Source: Methylobacter marinus A45 (GTDB taxonomy: Bacteria; Pseudomonadota; Gammaproteobacteria; Methylococcales; Methylomonadaceae). Taken from it: DNA of 64,000 nt. Positions 55,716-63,866 of this stretch are shown here, piece after piece (position 1 is the stretch's first letter; every line of letters starts with the position of its first letter). The notes below the pieces were generated by a model. That model worked only from the letters and a program-made list of their open reading frames with translations, ran no database searches and was not told the origin of the DNA. Both the position numbers and the translations under genes were made by a program. The stretch spans positions 2,995,579 to 3,059,578 of the forward strand of contig NZ_KB912877.1 in NCBI RefSeq assembly GCF_000383855.1, in the 5' to 3' direction.

Positions 55716-55745
55716 CAGGGTGGCAGCGCGCTTGCGCCCACCCTG
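55716..55745 (+). terminator. Hairpin after nifB containing a sigma-54-like motif
   Basis: CAGGGTGG (55716-55723) pairs with CCACCCTG (55738-55745). No T run follows. The loop and stem also contain TGGCAGCGCGCTTGCG (55721-55736), a very good match to TGGCAC-N5-TTGC. It may trim read-through from nifB and restart transcription for the ferredoxin operon; either role is inference. Confidence 0.45.
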
Positions 55746-55761
55746 ATCATTGGAATATTTA

Positions 55762-55790
55762 GGCATGCATGCCTGCAAGGCATGCATGCC
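55762..55790. repeat. Doubled palindrome GGCATGCATGCC
   Basis: The 12-bp palindrome occurs at 55762-55773 and again at 55779-55790, separated by TGCAA. Each copy is self-complementary and the two can also pair with each other. It lies 23 bp before the next start codon. Confidence 0.7.
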
Positions 55791-55812
55791 CCGCGATTCT
55801 TAGGAGCCTGAT

Positions 55813-56091
55813 ATGGCGGTAAAAATTATTGAATCCTGCGTTAACTGCTATGCCTGCGAGCCGGTTTGCCCCAGCCAGGCGATCTATGAAGCCAAACCGC
55901 ATTTTCGGGTCAACAGCAAAAAATGCACCGAATGCGAAGGCGACTATCCGGTTTATCAATGCGCCAGCATTTGCCCGATAGAAGGGGCCATACTCAATTC
56001 GCTGGGCGAGGCGATCAATCCGCCCGGATCCCTGACCGGCATTCCGCCGGAAAAAATGGCCGAAGCGATGGCCGAGCTGCAAGCCCACTAA
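55813..56091 (+). CDS. fdxN: nif-associated 2[4Fe-4S] ferredoxin (FdxN-type)
   Basis: 92 residues. First cluster CVNCYACEPVCP (C-x2-C-x2-C-x3-CP); second CTECEGDYPVYQCASICP (C-x2-C-x8-C-x3-C), the spacing typical of the ferredoxin beside nifB. Ribosome binding site TAGGAG. Such ferredoxins carry electrons from Rnf to nitrogenase or serve NifB. Confidence 0.93.
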   Translation: MAVKIIESCVNCYACEPVCPSQAIYEAKPHFRVNSKKCTECEGDYPVYQCASICPIEGAILNSLGEAINPPGSLTGIPPEKMAEAMAELQAH

Positions 56092-56107
56092 ACACAGGAC
56101 GACAGCC

Positions 56108-56536
56108 GTGGCTACGGTCTATTTCTACGAAAAACCCGGTTGCATCAACAATACCCGGCAAAAGAAACTGCTGACGGCGGCAGGCCATCAGGTGATTGCG
56201 TGCAATTTACTGACCGAGCCCTGGCTGAAGGAACGCTTGCGTGCCTTCTTTGGCAATGAACCCGTGCATCAGTGGTTTAACTACAGCGCCCCGGCTATCA
56301 AACATGGCGAGATTGATCCGCTTGCCATCAGCGAAGAGATGGCCTTGACGCGGATGCTGGAAGAGCCATTACTGATTCGTCGCCCCCTGCTCCAGGTCGG
56401 CGACGAAAGAATGGTCGGCTTTGACCAGCAGAAAATAGACAGCTGGATCGGCTTGCGCGAGATCAACATCGACAGCGACCTGGAAAGCTGCCGGCGAAAA
56501 GCAGTCGAAAGCTCAACAGCCAAGTTGCAACCATGA
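56108..56536 (+). CDS. ArsC-like nitrogenase-associated protein (NifO-type)
   Basis: 142 residues from GTG 56108. Thioredoxin-like ArsC/Spx fold: VYFYEKPGCINNTRQKKLL with the redox Cys at 12, and LIRRPLLQVGDERMVGFDQQ near the C-terminus. Nif clusters often carry this protein (NifO), which in Azotobacter affects molybdenum use or nitrate-molybdenum balance. It overlaps the next gene by 4 bases (ATGA). Confidence 0.8.
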   Translation: MATVYFYEKPGCINNTRQKKLLTAAGHQVIACNLLTEPWLKERLRAFFGNEPVHQWFNYSAPAIKHGEIDPLAISEEMALTRMLEEPLLIRRPLLQVGDERMVGFDQQKIDSWIGLREINIDSDLESCRRKAVESSTAKLQP

Positions 56537-57816
56537 GCAAAGTTCCGCAGCTGATCAAGGATGGACAGGTCCAGGCGGTGGCCTTATCGGAGCGGGTGCA
56601 CTGGATAGGCGCGCTCGACCCGACCCTGCGTACCTTCGACATCATCCTCAAAACGGCCAATGGCACCAGCTATAACGCCTATGCGGTGCGGGGCAGCGAA
56701 GGTGTTGCCATTATCGACACCGTTAAGGAAAATTTTGCCGGGGATTTCTTTGCCCGGCTGGAAACCGTGGCGCGCTATGACGAAATCAAAGTCATCGTCC
56801 TGAATCATCTGGAGCCCGACCATACCGGCGCCTTGCCCGAACTCATGCGGCGGGCGCCCCAGGCGCAGCTTTATATCTCGCAGAAAGCCCAATCCATGCT
56901 CAAGGCCCTGCTGAAGCAGGACGAATTTGAATTCACGCCCGTGATGACCGGCGACCAGGTGACCTTGGGCGACCGGTCGCTTGAATTTTTCCATACGCCG
57001 TATCTGCATTGGCCCGATACGCAATGCACCTATCTGCCGGAGGAACGCATCCTGTTCTCGGGCGATGTCTTCGGCTGCCACTTTTGCGACCTGCGCCTGT
57101 TCAATGACGAAGTCGGCGATTTCCGTTTTTCCTTTGAATATTACTACGCCCACATCATGCGGCCGTTCAAGGAGCATGTAAACCGTGCCCTGGATCTGAT
57201 CGAGCCCTTGCTGCCCATCAGCCAGATCGCCCCGGCGCACGGCCCGCTGCTGCGCGATCAACCGCAACGCTATGTGCATCGCTATCGCGAACTGTCGCGG
57301 GCGGTCCAGCAAAGCGAAACCGGCGAAGGCCCCAAAACCCTGCTGATTTTTTACATCAGCTCGTACGGCAATACCCGGCGCATGGCTGAGGCCATCTATG
57401 AAGGCGCCATGACCGTCAACAACGTGCGCGTGTCCCTGTTTGACCTGGAAGGCGGTGAAATAGCCCCTTTCGTCGATTTGATCGAGGGCGCGGACGGCCT
57501 GTTGTTCGGCACGCCGACCATCAACGGCGATGCCGTCAAGCCGGTTTGGGATTTATTGTCGTCCCTGGCCGTCGTCAATCTCAAAACCAAACTGGGCGGC
57601 GTGTTCGGGTCTTACGGCTGGAGCGGCGAGGCGGTGAAAATGGTTGAGGATCGCTTGCGCGGTCTCAAATTGCGCGTCCCCATTCCGGGGCTGCGCGTTA
57701 AATTAATTCCGACCGAGGAAGAAATCCGGAACTGCCGCGAATTTGGTCTGGAATTGGCTCGGGAACTGACGGGGGTGCGGCAATCCAGAGTGATTGACAT
57801 GGCTGATCTGGCGTAG
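56533..57816 (+). CDS. A-type flavodiiron protein
   Basis: 427 residues. N-terminal metallo-beta-lactamase domain with di-iron ligands HLEPDH, H in YLHWPDT, D in LFSGDVFG and H in APAHGPLL; C-terminal flavodoxin domain from about 270 (LIFYISSYGNTRRMAEAI). A-type proteins reduce O2 to water or NO to N2O using reduced ferredoxin or rubredoxin. In a nif operon the likely job is oxygen removal close to nitrogenase, as proposed for FprA of Rhodobacter. The stop codon lies in a long inverted repeat. Confidence 0.93.
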   Translation: MSKVPQLIKDGQVQAVALSERVHWIGALDPTLRTFDIILKTANGTSYNAYAVRGSEGVAIIDTVKENFAGDFFARLETVARYDEIKVIVLNHLEPDHTGALPELMRRAPQAQLYISQKAQSMLKALLKQDEFEFTPVMTGDQVTLGDRSLEFFHTPYLHWPDTQCTYLPEERILFSGDVFGCHFCDLRLFNDEVGDFRFSFEYYYAHIMRPFKEHVNRALDLIEPLLPISQIAPAHGPLLRDQPQRYVHRYRELSRAVQQSETGEGPKTLLIFYISSYGNTRRMAEAIYEGAMTVNNVRVSLFDLEGGEIAPFVDLIEGADGLLFGTPTINGDAVKPVWDLLSSLAVVNLKTKLGGVFGSYGWSGEAVKMVEDRLRGLKLRVPIPGLRVKLIPTEEEIRNCREFGLELARELTGVRQSRVIDMADLA

Positions 57817-57871
57817 GGTACGCATCGCGTACCTTTTATGGTTTGGCAATGGTACGCGATGCGTACCCTAC
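57813..57871. repeat. Perfect 21-bp inverted repeat overlapping a stop codon
   Basis: GTAGGGTACGCATCGCGTACC (57813-57833 written in parts: GTAGGGTACGC then ATCGCGTACC) is repeated inverted at 57851-57871 around a 17-base loop. Its first TAG ends the flavodiiron gene, and AATTTTTTA follows the right arm, so the element also forms a terminator-like structure. Looks like an inserted REP/MITE unit. Confidence 0.85.
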
Positions 57872-57890
57872 AATTTTTTAACCACATTAA

Positions 57891-58190
<300 letters not shown>

Positions 58191-58243
58191 ACGGATCCGT
58201 CCGTAAATCGTGATAATCAACTCAATTTTTAAGGAAACGTGTT

Positions 58244-58594
58244 ATGGCCATAGTTACTTTTTCAAGCCCTGAATACCGGGACAAAACCGTCTATGCTGTC
58301 GCTGGCAGCCATACCCAAACCGTGCTGAAACTGGCGCGGGAAAACAAAATTCCGATCAATTTTGAATGCGAAGACGGCGAATGCGGCACTTGTCTGGTTA
58401 AAGTCAGCAGTATCGATAAAAAACTCGAGCGCATGGGCGGCCCTTTAACGGAAAAGGAAAAAACCGTATTAAGGCAATCCGGCAAAATCACCAAGGAAGA
58501 GCTGGAGCAGATGATCGTCGATGACCTGCCATCGCCCTGGCGTCTGGCCTGTCAGATGATCGTTCGCGATGAAGACATTCTGGTCGAATATTGA
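58244..58594 (+). CDS. Shethna protein FeSII homologue (nitrogenase-protecting 2Fe-2S ferredoxin)
   Basis: 116 residues. From memory it closely follows the Azotobacter FeSII protein: MAIVTFSSPEYRDKTVYAVAG, FECEDGECGTCLVKV and WRLACQMIVRDEDILVEY. Cluster ligands are C42, C47, C50 and C103, and the insert of about 50 residues between them (LTEKEKTVLRQSGKITKEEL) is the part that sets FeSII apart from short ferredoxins. FeSII, when oxidised, locks nitrogenase in an inactive protected complex. The stop overlaps nifQ by one base. Confidence 0.85.
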   Translation: MAIVTFSSPEYRDKTVYAVAGSHTQTVLKLARENKIPINFECEDGECGTCLVKVSSIDKKLERMGGPLTEKEKTVLRQSGKITKEELEQMIVDDLPSPWRLACQMIVRDEDILVEY

Positions 58595-59172
58595 TGATGG
58601 CTGCCATGCCCCGGCTCCAGGATGACAGGGAAAGGTTGTATTCCCGGTTGAAATCGCAAGCGATAGCGACGCCCAACCACGAATGGCTGGCCTGCATCGT
58701 GGCCAGCTGGTGTGCCGGTGCAAGCGCCTTGCCCGACTATCTGGGCCTTGAGCCCTTGCAGTTTAACGAACTGGTCGGCCACTTTTTTCCGGGTTGCGAC
58801 GTGCCCGAACAGGCGCCTTCGGGCATACGGCCGGATTTCAGCCGCATGCTGGAACGGGACGATCTGGTCAATCTGCTTAAGCAATACAGTCAGGCCTACA
58901 CCTTTGAAAACAACTGTATCATTTCCATTATCGTGGCCGGGTGCCTGGGCAGCGATCACTTGTGGCAGGATTTGGGGTTATGGAGCCGCGGCCAGTTGAG
59001 CGACATGCTGGGCTACAATTTTCCCGGGCTGGCCGCCAAAAACGACAAGGACATGAAATGGAAAAAATTCCTGTATAAACAGCTCTGCGAGGCGGAAGGC
59101 CTGTACCTTTGCCGCGCGCCGTCCTGTGATGTCTGTGCCGATTATGCCAAGTGCTACGGTCCTGAAGACTGA
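58594..59172 (+). CDS. nifQ: Molybdenum-trafficking protein NifQ
   Basis: 192 residues from ATG 58594 (TGATG junction with the FeSII gene). The C-terminal motif CRAPSCDVCADYAKC (C-x4-C-x2-C-x5-C) is diagnostic; NNCIISIIVAGCLGSDHLWQ and LGLWSRGQLSDMLGYNFP are typical. NifQ carries a Mo-Fe-S cluster and gives Mo to FeMo-co assembly on NifEN. Last recognisable nif gene of the operon. Confidence 0.94.
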   Translation: MMAAMPRLQDDRERLYSRLKSQAIATPNHEWLACIVASWCAGASALPDYLGLEPLQFNELVGHFFPGCDVPEQAPSGIRPDFSRMLERDDLVNLLKQYSQAYTFENNCIISIIVAGCLGSDHLWQDLGLWSRGQLSDMLGYNFPGLAAKNDKDMKWKKFLYKQLCEAEGLYLCRAPSCDVCADYAKCYGPED

Positions 59173-59215
59173 GCAATCGATTCGCCTGAATATTTCACTA
59201 CGAAGGATTGCAGGG

Positions 59216-59278
59216 ACAGGAAATGATCCCGTCATTTCTCTGCATTCACCCCATCCATGGGGATTATGCAGGAGGTAG
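59216..59278. repeat. 63-bp repeat, left copy (inverted partner at 62594-62656)
   Basis: This segment, ACAGGAAATGATCCCGTCAT through GCAGGAGGTAG, is identical over 63 bases to the reverse complement of 62594-62656. It lies 44 bp after nifQ. Confidence 0.95.
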
Positions 59279-59580
59279 GTAGAAAACTGCTCCTGCTCAC
59301 GCTAAGTACCTACATCCCTATGTAGGCAACGCAGGAGCAGCGTAGCGGTGTGCCGAGGACGCGAAGGCTTTGAAATATGCTTTCGCTTGCTGCCGTAAAG
59401 GAGACTGCCGATAGAAAGCGCTCCCGCACGCTATCCCTACCGGCCTCGCGCCAAAAATAGACTTTCAACAAACACCGTCTTTATCGTAGACTTTTGCCTG
59501 TTGGAGATAACCTCTTACAGCAGGCGGCCTGCCTGCTAAACCGATCAATAACCCGTTCTGACCTTTTGGAGCGATAAATA
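59279..59580. other. Repeat-derived intergenic region
   Basis: About 300 bp without a gene. The first 60 bases are more distant relatives of the repeat family near 62571-62703 (ACTGCTCCTGC, CTACATCCC, GCAACGCAGGAGCAG) with local inverted copies. The rest is unremarkable up to the ribosome binding site of the 60-codon gene. Confidence 0.6.
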
Positions 59581-59763
59581 GTGGACAGAGAGAATTTACA
59601 GACAAAATTAGCGGAATTGCTGCCGATGATCGAGTCTTTCCGGTTCGACGAACAATATGACAACGAAGAGCTTTACACCACGCTCAACATCTTGGAAGCC
59701 GATATCCGGTCGGTATTGAAAATACTGGCCAATCCCAAGCCCAACCCCTTCATGGTGATCTAA
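59581..59763 (+). CDS. Small helical protein of unknown function
   Basis: 60 residues from GTG 59581, 9 bases after GGAG. Acidic and helical (LQTKLAELLPMIESFRF, LYTTLNILEADIRSVLKIL). I recognise no family. It follows nifQ after 408 bp and a repeat, so it may not be in the nif operon. A hairpin right after it supports a real transcript. Confidence 0.5.
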   Translation: MDRENLQTKLAELLPMIESFRFDEQYDNEELYTTLNILEADIRSVLKILANPKPNPFMVI

Positions 59764-59772
59764 CGCGCCGCC

Positions 59773-59802
59773 GCGTAACGCGCCTTTTCCGGTGCGTTAC
59801 GC
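59773..59802 (+). terminator. Hairpin GCGTAACGCGCC / GGTGCGTTACGC
   Basis: 12-bp stem (59773-59784 with 59791-59802, one G-U) and a TTTTCC loop. The GCGTAACGC core resembles a common REP unit. It can end the 60-codon gene and the convergent aspartate kinase gene. Confidence 0.6.
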
Positions 59803-59836
59803 CCATCCGCCGATAGCCGCAACGGCGGCAATGGCA

Positions 59837-61279
59837 CTATGAGGCAAGACAGATGGCCCGACCATGATCATGGACCTCAACCAGGCAGCTATGCAGACTT
59901 TTAATCGCCTGTTCATAATCATCGACATTGATAATAAACTGCATATCGACTTGGCGCATGGATTGATGCATGGCCAACACACTGATATTGTGGCTGGCTA
60001 AAGCCCCCACTGTTTTGGCCAGAATGCCAGGCACTTGCATATCGCTGCCGATTGCCGAAACGATGGCCACTTTCTGCTGGTCGATTTCCGAGTCAGGAAA
60101 TGCCTCTTCAAGCACCCGTCGAATCCGTTCTATCGTTTTCAGGTTCGTGGACAGATAATGCGTAATGGTGTTGGCATTAATGTCCTTGGCAATGATACTG
60201 GCGTTGAAGCGGCGTATCGCGGTCAGGATTTCGCGATCGTATCGATCAATATTACCCGCCATGTCCTGATCGAAAATTTCCAGGGCATAAGCGCTTTTGC
60301 AACCAGCGATAATTTCCACGCACGGGGTATCGCTGACGTAGTCACCGGTAATCAATGTGCCGCTGTGGTCCGGTTCAAACGTATTTTTGACGCGCAAAGG
60401 AATATTGTTCCGGCGAAGCCCCTTGGCAGCCTTGGGGTGTATCGCCTCCATTCCCAGGTTAGCCAACTGGTCCGCGACATCATAGTTAGTGCGGCCAATG
60501 GGAACCGTGTTTTCTTCACCTACCACCCGCGGGTCGGCACTGCTCAGGTGAAACTCCTTGTGTATGACGGCTTCCTGGGCCTGGGTCAATACCGCAATCC
60601 GGCTGAATGTCATTTCGCTGTAGCCCCGGTCGAAACTGGACATCAAACCCTCCTCACTGTGCGCATAGCCGGTGACGATGGGCAGTTGGGTATCGAAATC
60701 AAGCCCTTCAAAAGCCAACTGAATATGATCGTCCAAAGCAAAATGCCGCGTGGATCTCCAACCCGTTAAATCAATGAAACAAGCATTAACCCCGTCACAT
60801 TTTAACAGCTGCGCCATGTTCCAGGCGCTATGCGCTTCGCCGATACTGGCAAGCATTTCCCGGACTGTAGCCAGGTGAGAATCCAGGGCAAAATGGCCAT
60901 GCTGGCAGAGACGATGCAGGTCCGTTAAACAGCGTTCGGCATCATCGAGTCGTTCGCCGATAAAGGCATCAGCTTGCGCCAGCAGGTCGCCGTTTTCAAA
61001 GAGAGCGGCATTAATGCCTTGCATTTTTGCTCTTAAAGTCTGCAGCGCTTGACGCCAGCCATCATCGTCATCATTGTTGGCGAACAAGGAAAAAACGCCG
61101 GGTTGCCCTGTTTTTTTATGCTCCAGCAGGTCGTTGGTGACCCCGGCATAGGCCGAAACAACAAAGATGCGCTGATAAGGCTGGGCGCTTCGTGTGGGTT
61201 TGAAAATAATGTTGTCGCGTACCGCGGCATAATTGCTCATGGAGGTGCCGCCAATTTTTTCTACACTATGAAAATTCAT
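59837..61279 (-). CDS. Aspartate kinase, ectoine-pathway type (Ask_ect)
   Basis: 480 residues from ATG 61279; 41 open upstream codons are rejected for lack of similarity. It begins MNFHSVEKIGGTSMSNYAAV, the start known for the divergent aspartokinase encoded with ectABC; FDRGYSEMTFSRIAVL and HKEFHLSSADPRVV are kinase-domain segments, and two ACT domains follow (SIIAKDINANTITHYLS, VAIVSAIGSDMQVPGILAKT). It would make aspartyl phosphate for ectoine. No ectA, ectB or ectC is in this window, so the gene is orphaned here. Confidence 0.82.
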   Translation of the reverse strand: MNFHSVEKIGGTSMSNYAAVRDNIIFKPTRSAQPYQRIFVVSAYAGVTNDLLEHKKTGQPGVFSLFANNDDDDGWRQALQTLRAKMQGINAALFENGDLLAQADAFIGERLDDAERCLTDLHRLCQHGHFALDSHLATVREMLASIGEAHSAWNMAQLLKCDGVNACFIDLTGWRSTRHFALDDHIQLAFEGLDFDTQLPIVTGYAHSEEGLMSSFDRGYSEMTFSRIAVLTQAQEAVIHKEFHLSSADPRVVGEENTVPIGRTNYDVADQLANLGMEAIHPKAAKGLRRNNIPLRVKNTFEPDHSGTLITGDYVSDTPCVEIIAGCKSAYALEIFDQDMAGNIDRYDREILTAIRRFNASIIAKDINANTITHYLSTNLKTIERIRRVLEEAFPDSEIDQQKVAIVSAIGSDMQVPGILAKTVGALASHNISVLAMHQSMRQVDMQFIINVDDYEQAIKSLHSCLVEVHDHGRAICLAS

Positions 61280-61946
61280 GTTGCTGTTCTCTTGGTTCCT
61301 TTTGTGCGGGTTACTGATAATCGTGTTCGGAAAGGGCTTTACTGTAGTGGCGCAAAACGCTGGCGAAACCCATGGTGGCCAGGGGGGCGCGCAAAAACTC
61401 ACCCGTCCGGTGGCTCGGCTGTCGCGGCTTTAAAGCGTCTGTAGAAAAATAAGGAAGCTAAAAAACCACAGGTAATCCAACCTGTCATTAGTTAGTTGGC
61501 GGCAAGCCCGGCGTTACGGGTATAACCGGTGCCGCCGATAATTATAGGAATGATGTTGCCTGTTGCCATCGTGGATAAGGCTGCCAGCCTGGGTTTGATA
61601 CGGGCGCCGGCGGGGTGAGGGTTTTGCGCGATATCGCGGTTTTGCCTGACGGACAATAAGTCCGGCACAGCAGATACAAATAAAGAGCGGACAAAGAAAA
61701 TAATCATAATTGCAATCTGGGTGAAACCCACGCCCACTAAGGGTTGTAGGCGTACGCAGCGGAGTCTGTAGTTCCTTGTTTAAAATATTTTATTTATCAA
61801 TATGTTACAGTACAAGCTTGGCTGTTTCAAATTTTAAGGGGCAATTAAGGCCGCATTCGGTCGGAATTTAAAGTGCTTACCACCCACTTCATGGGGGTCA
61901 AAAATGCCGCCGTGCAAGGTTCCGATCAGTGCTTTGCGACCGCTTC
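61280..61946. other. Gene-poor region upstream of the aspartate kinase gene
   Basis: 667 bp without a convincing gene. Weak open frames exist on the - strand: 81 codons at 61492-61737 (GTG start) and 29 codons at 61399-61488 (a hydrophobic stretch, then YRRFK). Neither has similarity I recognise. They may be remains of a decayed small membrane protein gene. The part nearest 61280 should hold the kinase promoter. Confidence 0.45.
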
Positions 61947-62384
61947 CTATAGCCGCAACGGCGCGACCTGGCCGGTCAGACGGTAATTACGGTAATCATC
62001 CAGCACCATCGCATGATCGAAAGCCAGTTCGGCGGGAAGGTTGTCGAATGTAAAAATCCCGCAGTTTTTGGCATCGTCCGCCGCCACGGGCGTGCCGTGC
62101 GCTTCGGCGACATAACAGGCCGTCACGGTATGATTGCGTGGATCGCGCTTGGGATTGGAATAGAGACCTAACAAAGCCGTCAGCCGGATATCGAGGCTGA
62201 TTTCCTCCTTCGCCTCGCGTATGGCGGCATGCTCCATGGTTTCGCCGACATCGACAAACCCGCCCGGCACGGCCCAGCCATAAGGCGGATTGGCACGCTC
62301 AATCAAAACAAACGGCCGTCCGGGCAGATCGATCAGTTCAATCAAGGTATCGGCGGCAAGCAACGGCGTAACGGGTTTGTACAT
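61947..62384 (-). CDS. Nudix hydrolase
   Basis: 145 residues from ATG 62384, behind AGGAG; a TTG five codons earlier is rejected. The Nudix box is GGFVDVGETMEHAAIREAKEEI (shown to its key residues G, E, R, E-E), preceded by FVLIERANPPYGWAVPGG. Family members cleave nucleoside diphosphates linked to another group; the PYGWAVPGGFVD form is close to ADP-ribose or dNTP-type enzymes. Substrate not decided. Confidence 0.85.
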   Translation of the reverse strand: MYKPVTPLLAADTLIELIDLPGRPFVLIERANPPYGWAVPGGFVDVGETMEHAAIREAKEEISLDIRLTALLGLYSNPKRDPRNHTVTACYVAEAHGTPVAADDAKNCGIFTFDNLPAELAFDHAMVLDDYRNYRLTGQVAPLRL

Positions 62385-62570
62385 AATGGCTCCTGACAAT
62401 AAACGATAGTGGATAACGGCCGGCTTGACCGGGCCAATTGGAGAAATGTTGAGTATAAAGCATTCGTAACAAGGGATTAATTTTTGGAGTCGGGGCAGGG
62501 GGATGGCGCTTTATACTAATCTGGATATTTCATAAAACCACAGACGACCCCCGGGACAGATATTTGCTCC

Positions 62571-62703
62571 TCGGCAACTGCTCATGCGTTGCTCTACCTC
62601 CTGCATAATCCCCATGGATGGGGTGAATGCAGAGAAATGACGGGATCATTTCCTGTCCATGCAGTCGTCGGCAACTGCTCCTGCGTTGCTCTACCTCCTG
62701 CAT
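62571..62703. repeat. Repeat cluster: right 63-bp copy and 36-bp direct repeats
   Basis: 62594-62656 is the exact inverted partner of 59216-59278. In addition, TCGGCAACTGCTC...CTGCAT (36 bp) occurs at 62571-62606 and again at 62668-62703 with one mismatch, and CCATGCAGTCGT occurs at 62657 and about 62702. The region to 62821 contains no gene. Confidence 0.85.
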
Positions 62704-62821
62704 CCATGCAGTCGTGCTCACGTCCCTTACCTACATCCCTGCAACGCCGAAGAGGGACGGCAAGACAAGTCAGTTGCGGGCGTTATAAAATTCACGTTCC
62801 TTAGGTTGACTTATTTGAATT

Positions 62822-63853
62822 CTAAGTCGCATTTGATGTTTGAGCATTCTGGCGCTTAAAATCTTCTTGTCGGTTCGCTATTTTTTGAATAGCGGAAATG
62901 TAAGAATCAAACCTCTCCAGATCATTATCGTTGTTAAATGATATATGCTCACCGTCAATGACCCAAGCCCCTTTTCTTTCGGATAATAAGTCTATTATGT
63001 TCTCGAATTCATCGATGATTTTATCTTCCAATGGCAATAATGTATCTAGATCCTTCTTTGCCATTTCCATGCCTTGATTAAAGTTCGATAACATTTTGCT
63101 CTTTGTACGTTCGCTAATATTCAAAGCAGCTATTTTTTCATCGAGGTTTCCATAAAGAATATCTGTTTGTTCTTTAAATCTTTTGACATTCTCTCTGGCT
63201 TTCCGGATTTTAACTCTACTTTCAGCAAATGTTTTATCTGCTTTTAAGCGATTCATATCCAATAAGCTATCCCATCCAATGGCTTTCGCCTCGAGCAAAT
63301 AGTCATTCCTCTGTGACACGAATTGATTCAAGAATTCCTTAACGAATCTTTCCATTTCGCCAAACTCGCCATGTGCTTTGGGTATTGTATTTATTGGTTT
63401 TTCTATAACTTTAGGCACATTTTGTGAGTCAATCGAGGCGTTAACAAATTCCAAATATTGATTTTGTATTTCTGAATGCGCCCGCATTGCTTCAGAACTA
63501 TGTTTTAAAAAACCGAAAAAACAACTTAATTCCAGGCAAACAAATATGGCTATGAATGAAAAGCCTTTTATTACGGCTCCTCGCTTTCTGATGATGAGCG
63601 CATAGAAAATACCCCATATAATCAATCCATTCACAATGCCATAACTAACCAAGTATCCTAAATTCTCCGGAGATACAATGTTATCCAGGTATTCAAAACT
63701 AGCCGTTGGAGTCTTTGCATAGATAAACCCATAGCCAATTATTCCTGCACAAACAAGAGCAAGACAAACAAGAGCGAATGCTATTTTCCAGATAGCATAT
63801 ATTTTTTTCCAGATACTATTATCCGGTTGCTGCAAGGTTTCTATTTTTTCCAT
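62822..63853 (-). CDS. Membrane protein with long coiled coil, unknown function
   Basis: 343 residues. Three hydrophobic helices at about 22-47 (AFALVCLALVCAGIIGYGFI), 66-87 (GYLVSYGIVNGLIIWGIFYA) and 96-115 (GFSFIAIFVCLELSCFFGFL), then 220 residues of charged, mostly coiled-coil sequence with no Cys motifs. Strong AT bias compared with the nif genes suggests a separate origin. I recognise no family. Ribosome binding site AAGGAGA on the - strand before ATG 63853. Confidence 0.75.
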   Translation of the reverse strand: MEKIETLQQPDNSIWKKIYAIWKIAFALVCLALVCAGIIGYGFIYAKTPTASFEYLDNIVSPENLGYLVSYGIVNGLIIWGIFYALIIRKRGAVIKGFSFIAIFVCLELSCFFGFLKHSSEAMRAHSEIQNQYLEFVNASIDSQNVPKVIEKPINTIPKAHGEFGEMERFVKEFLNQFVSQRNDYLLEAKAIGWDSLLDMNRLKADKTFAESRVKIRKARENVKRFKEQTDILYGNLDEKIAALNISERTKSKMLSNFNQGMEMAKKDLDTLLPLEDKIIDEFENIIDLLSERKGAWVIDGEHISFNNDNDLERFDSYISAIQKIANRQEDFKRQNAQTSNAT

Positions 63854-63866
63854 AGGATTCTCCTTA

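Noticed and set aside
54308-55783. 491-codon open frame antisense to nifB
   Set aside because: Shadow of nifB codon pattern; composition (many F, H, R, Q) is not protein-like and nifB is certain.
55762-55790. GGCATGCATGCC pair as a CRISPR or attachment site
   Set aside because: Only two copies with a 5-base spacer and no integrase or cas gene; recorded as a simple palindrome pair.
61280-61402. N-terminal extension of the aspartate kinase
   Set aside because: The family starts at MNFHSVEKIGGTSM; the extra 41 residues look non-coding.
61399-61737. Two small - strand frames with hydrophobic segments upstream of the aspartate kinase gene
   Set aside because: I tested the idea of a frameshifted surface protein with a PEP-CTERM-like anchor, but no PEP motif or consistent frame was found.
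59216-62703. Insertion sequence with transposase between the inverted repeats
   Set aside because: No transposase-like frame on either strand between the repeats.
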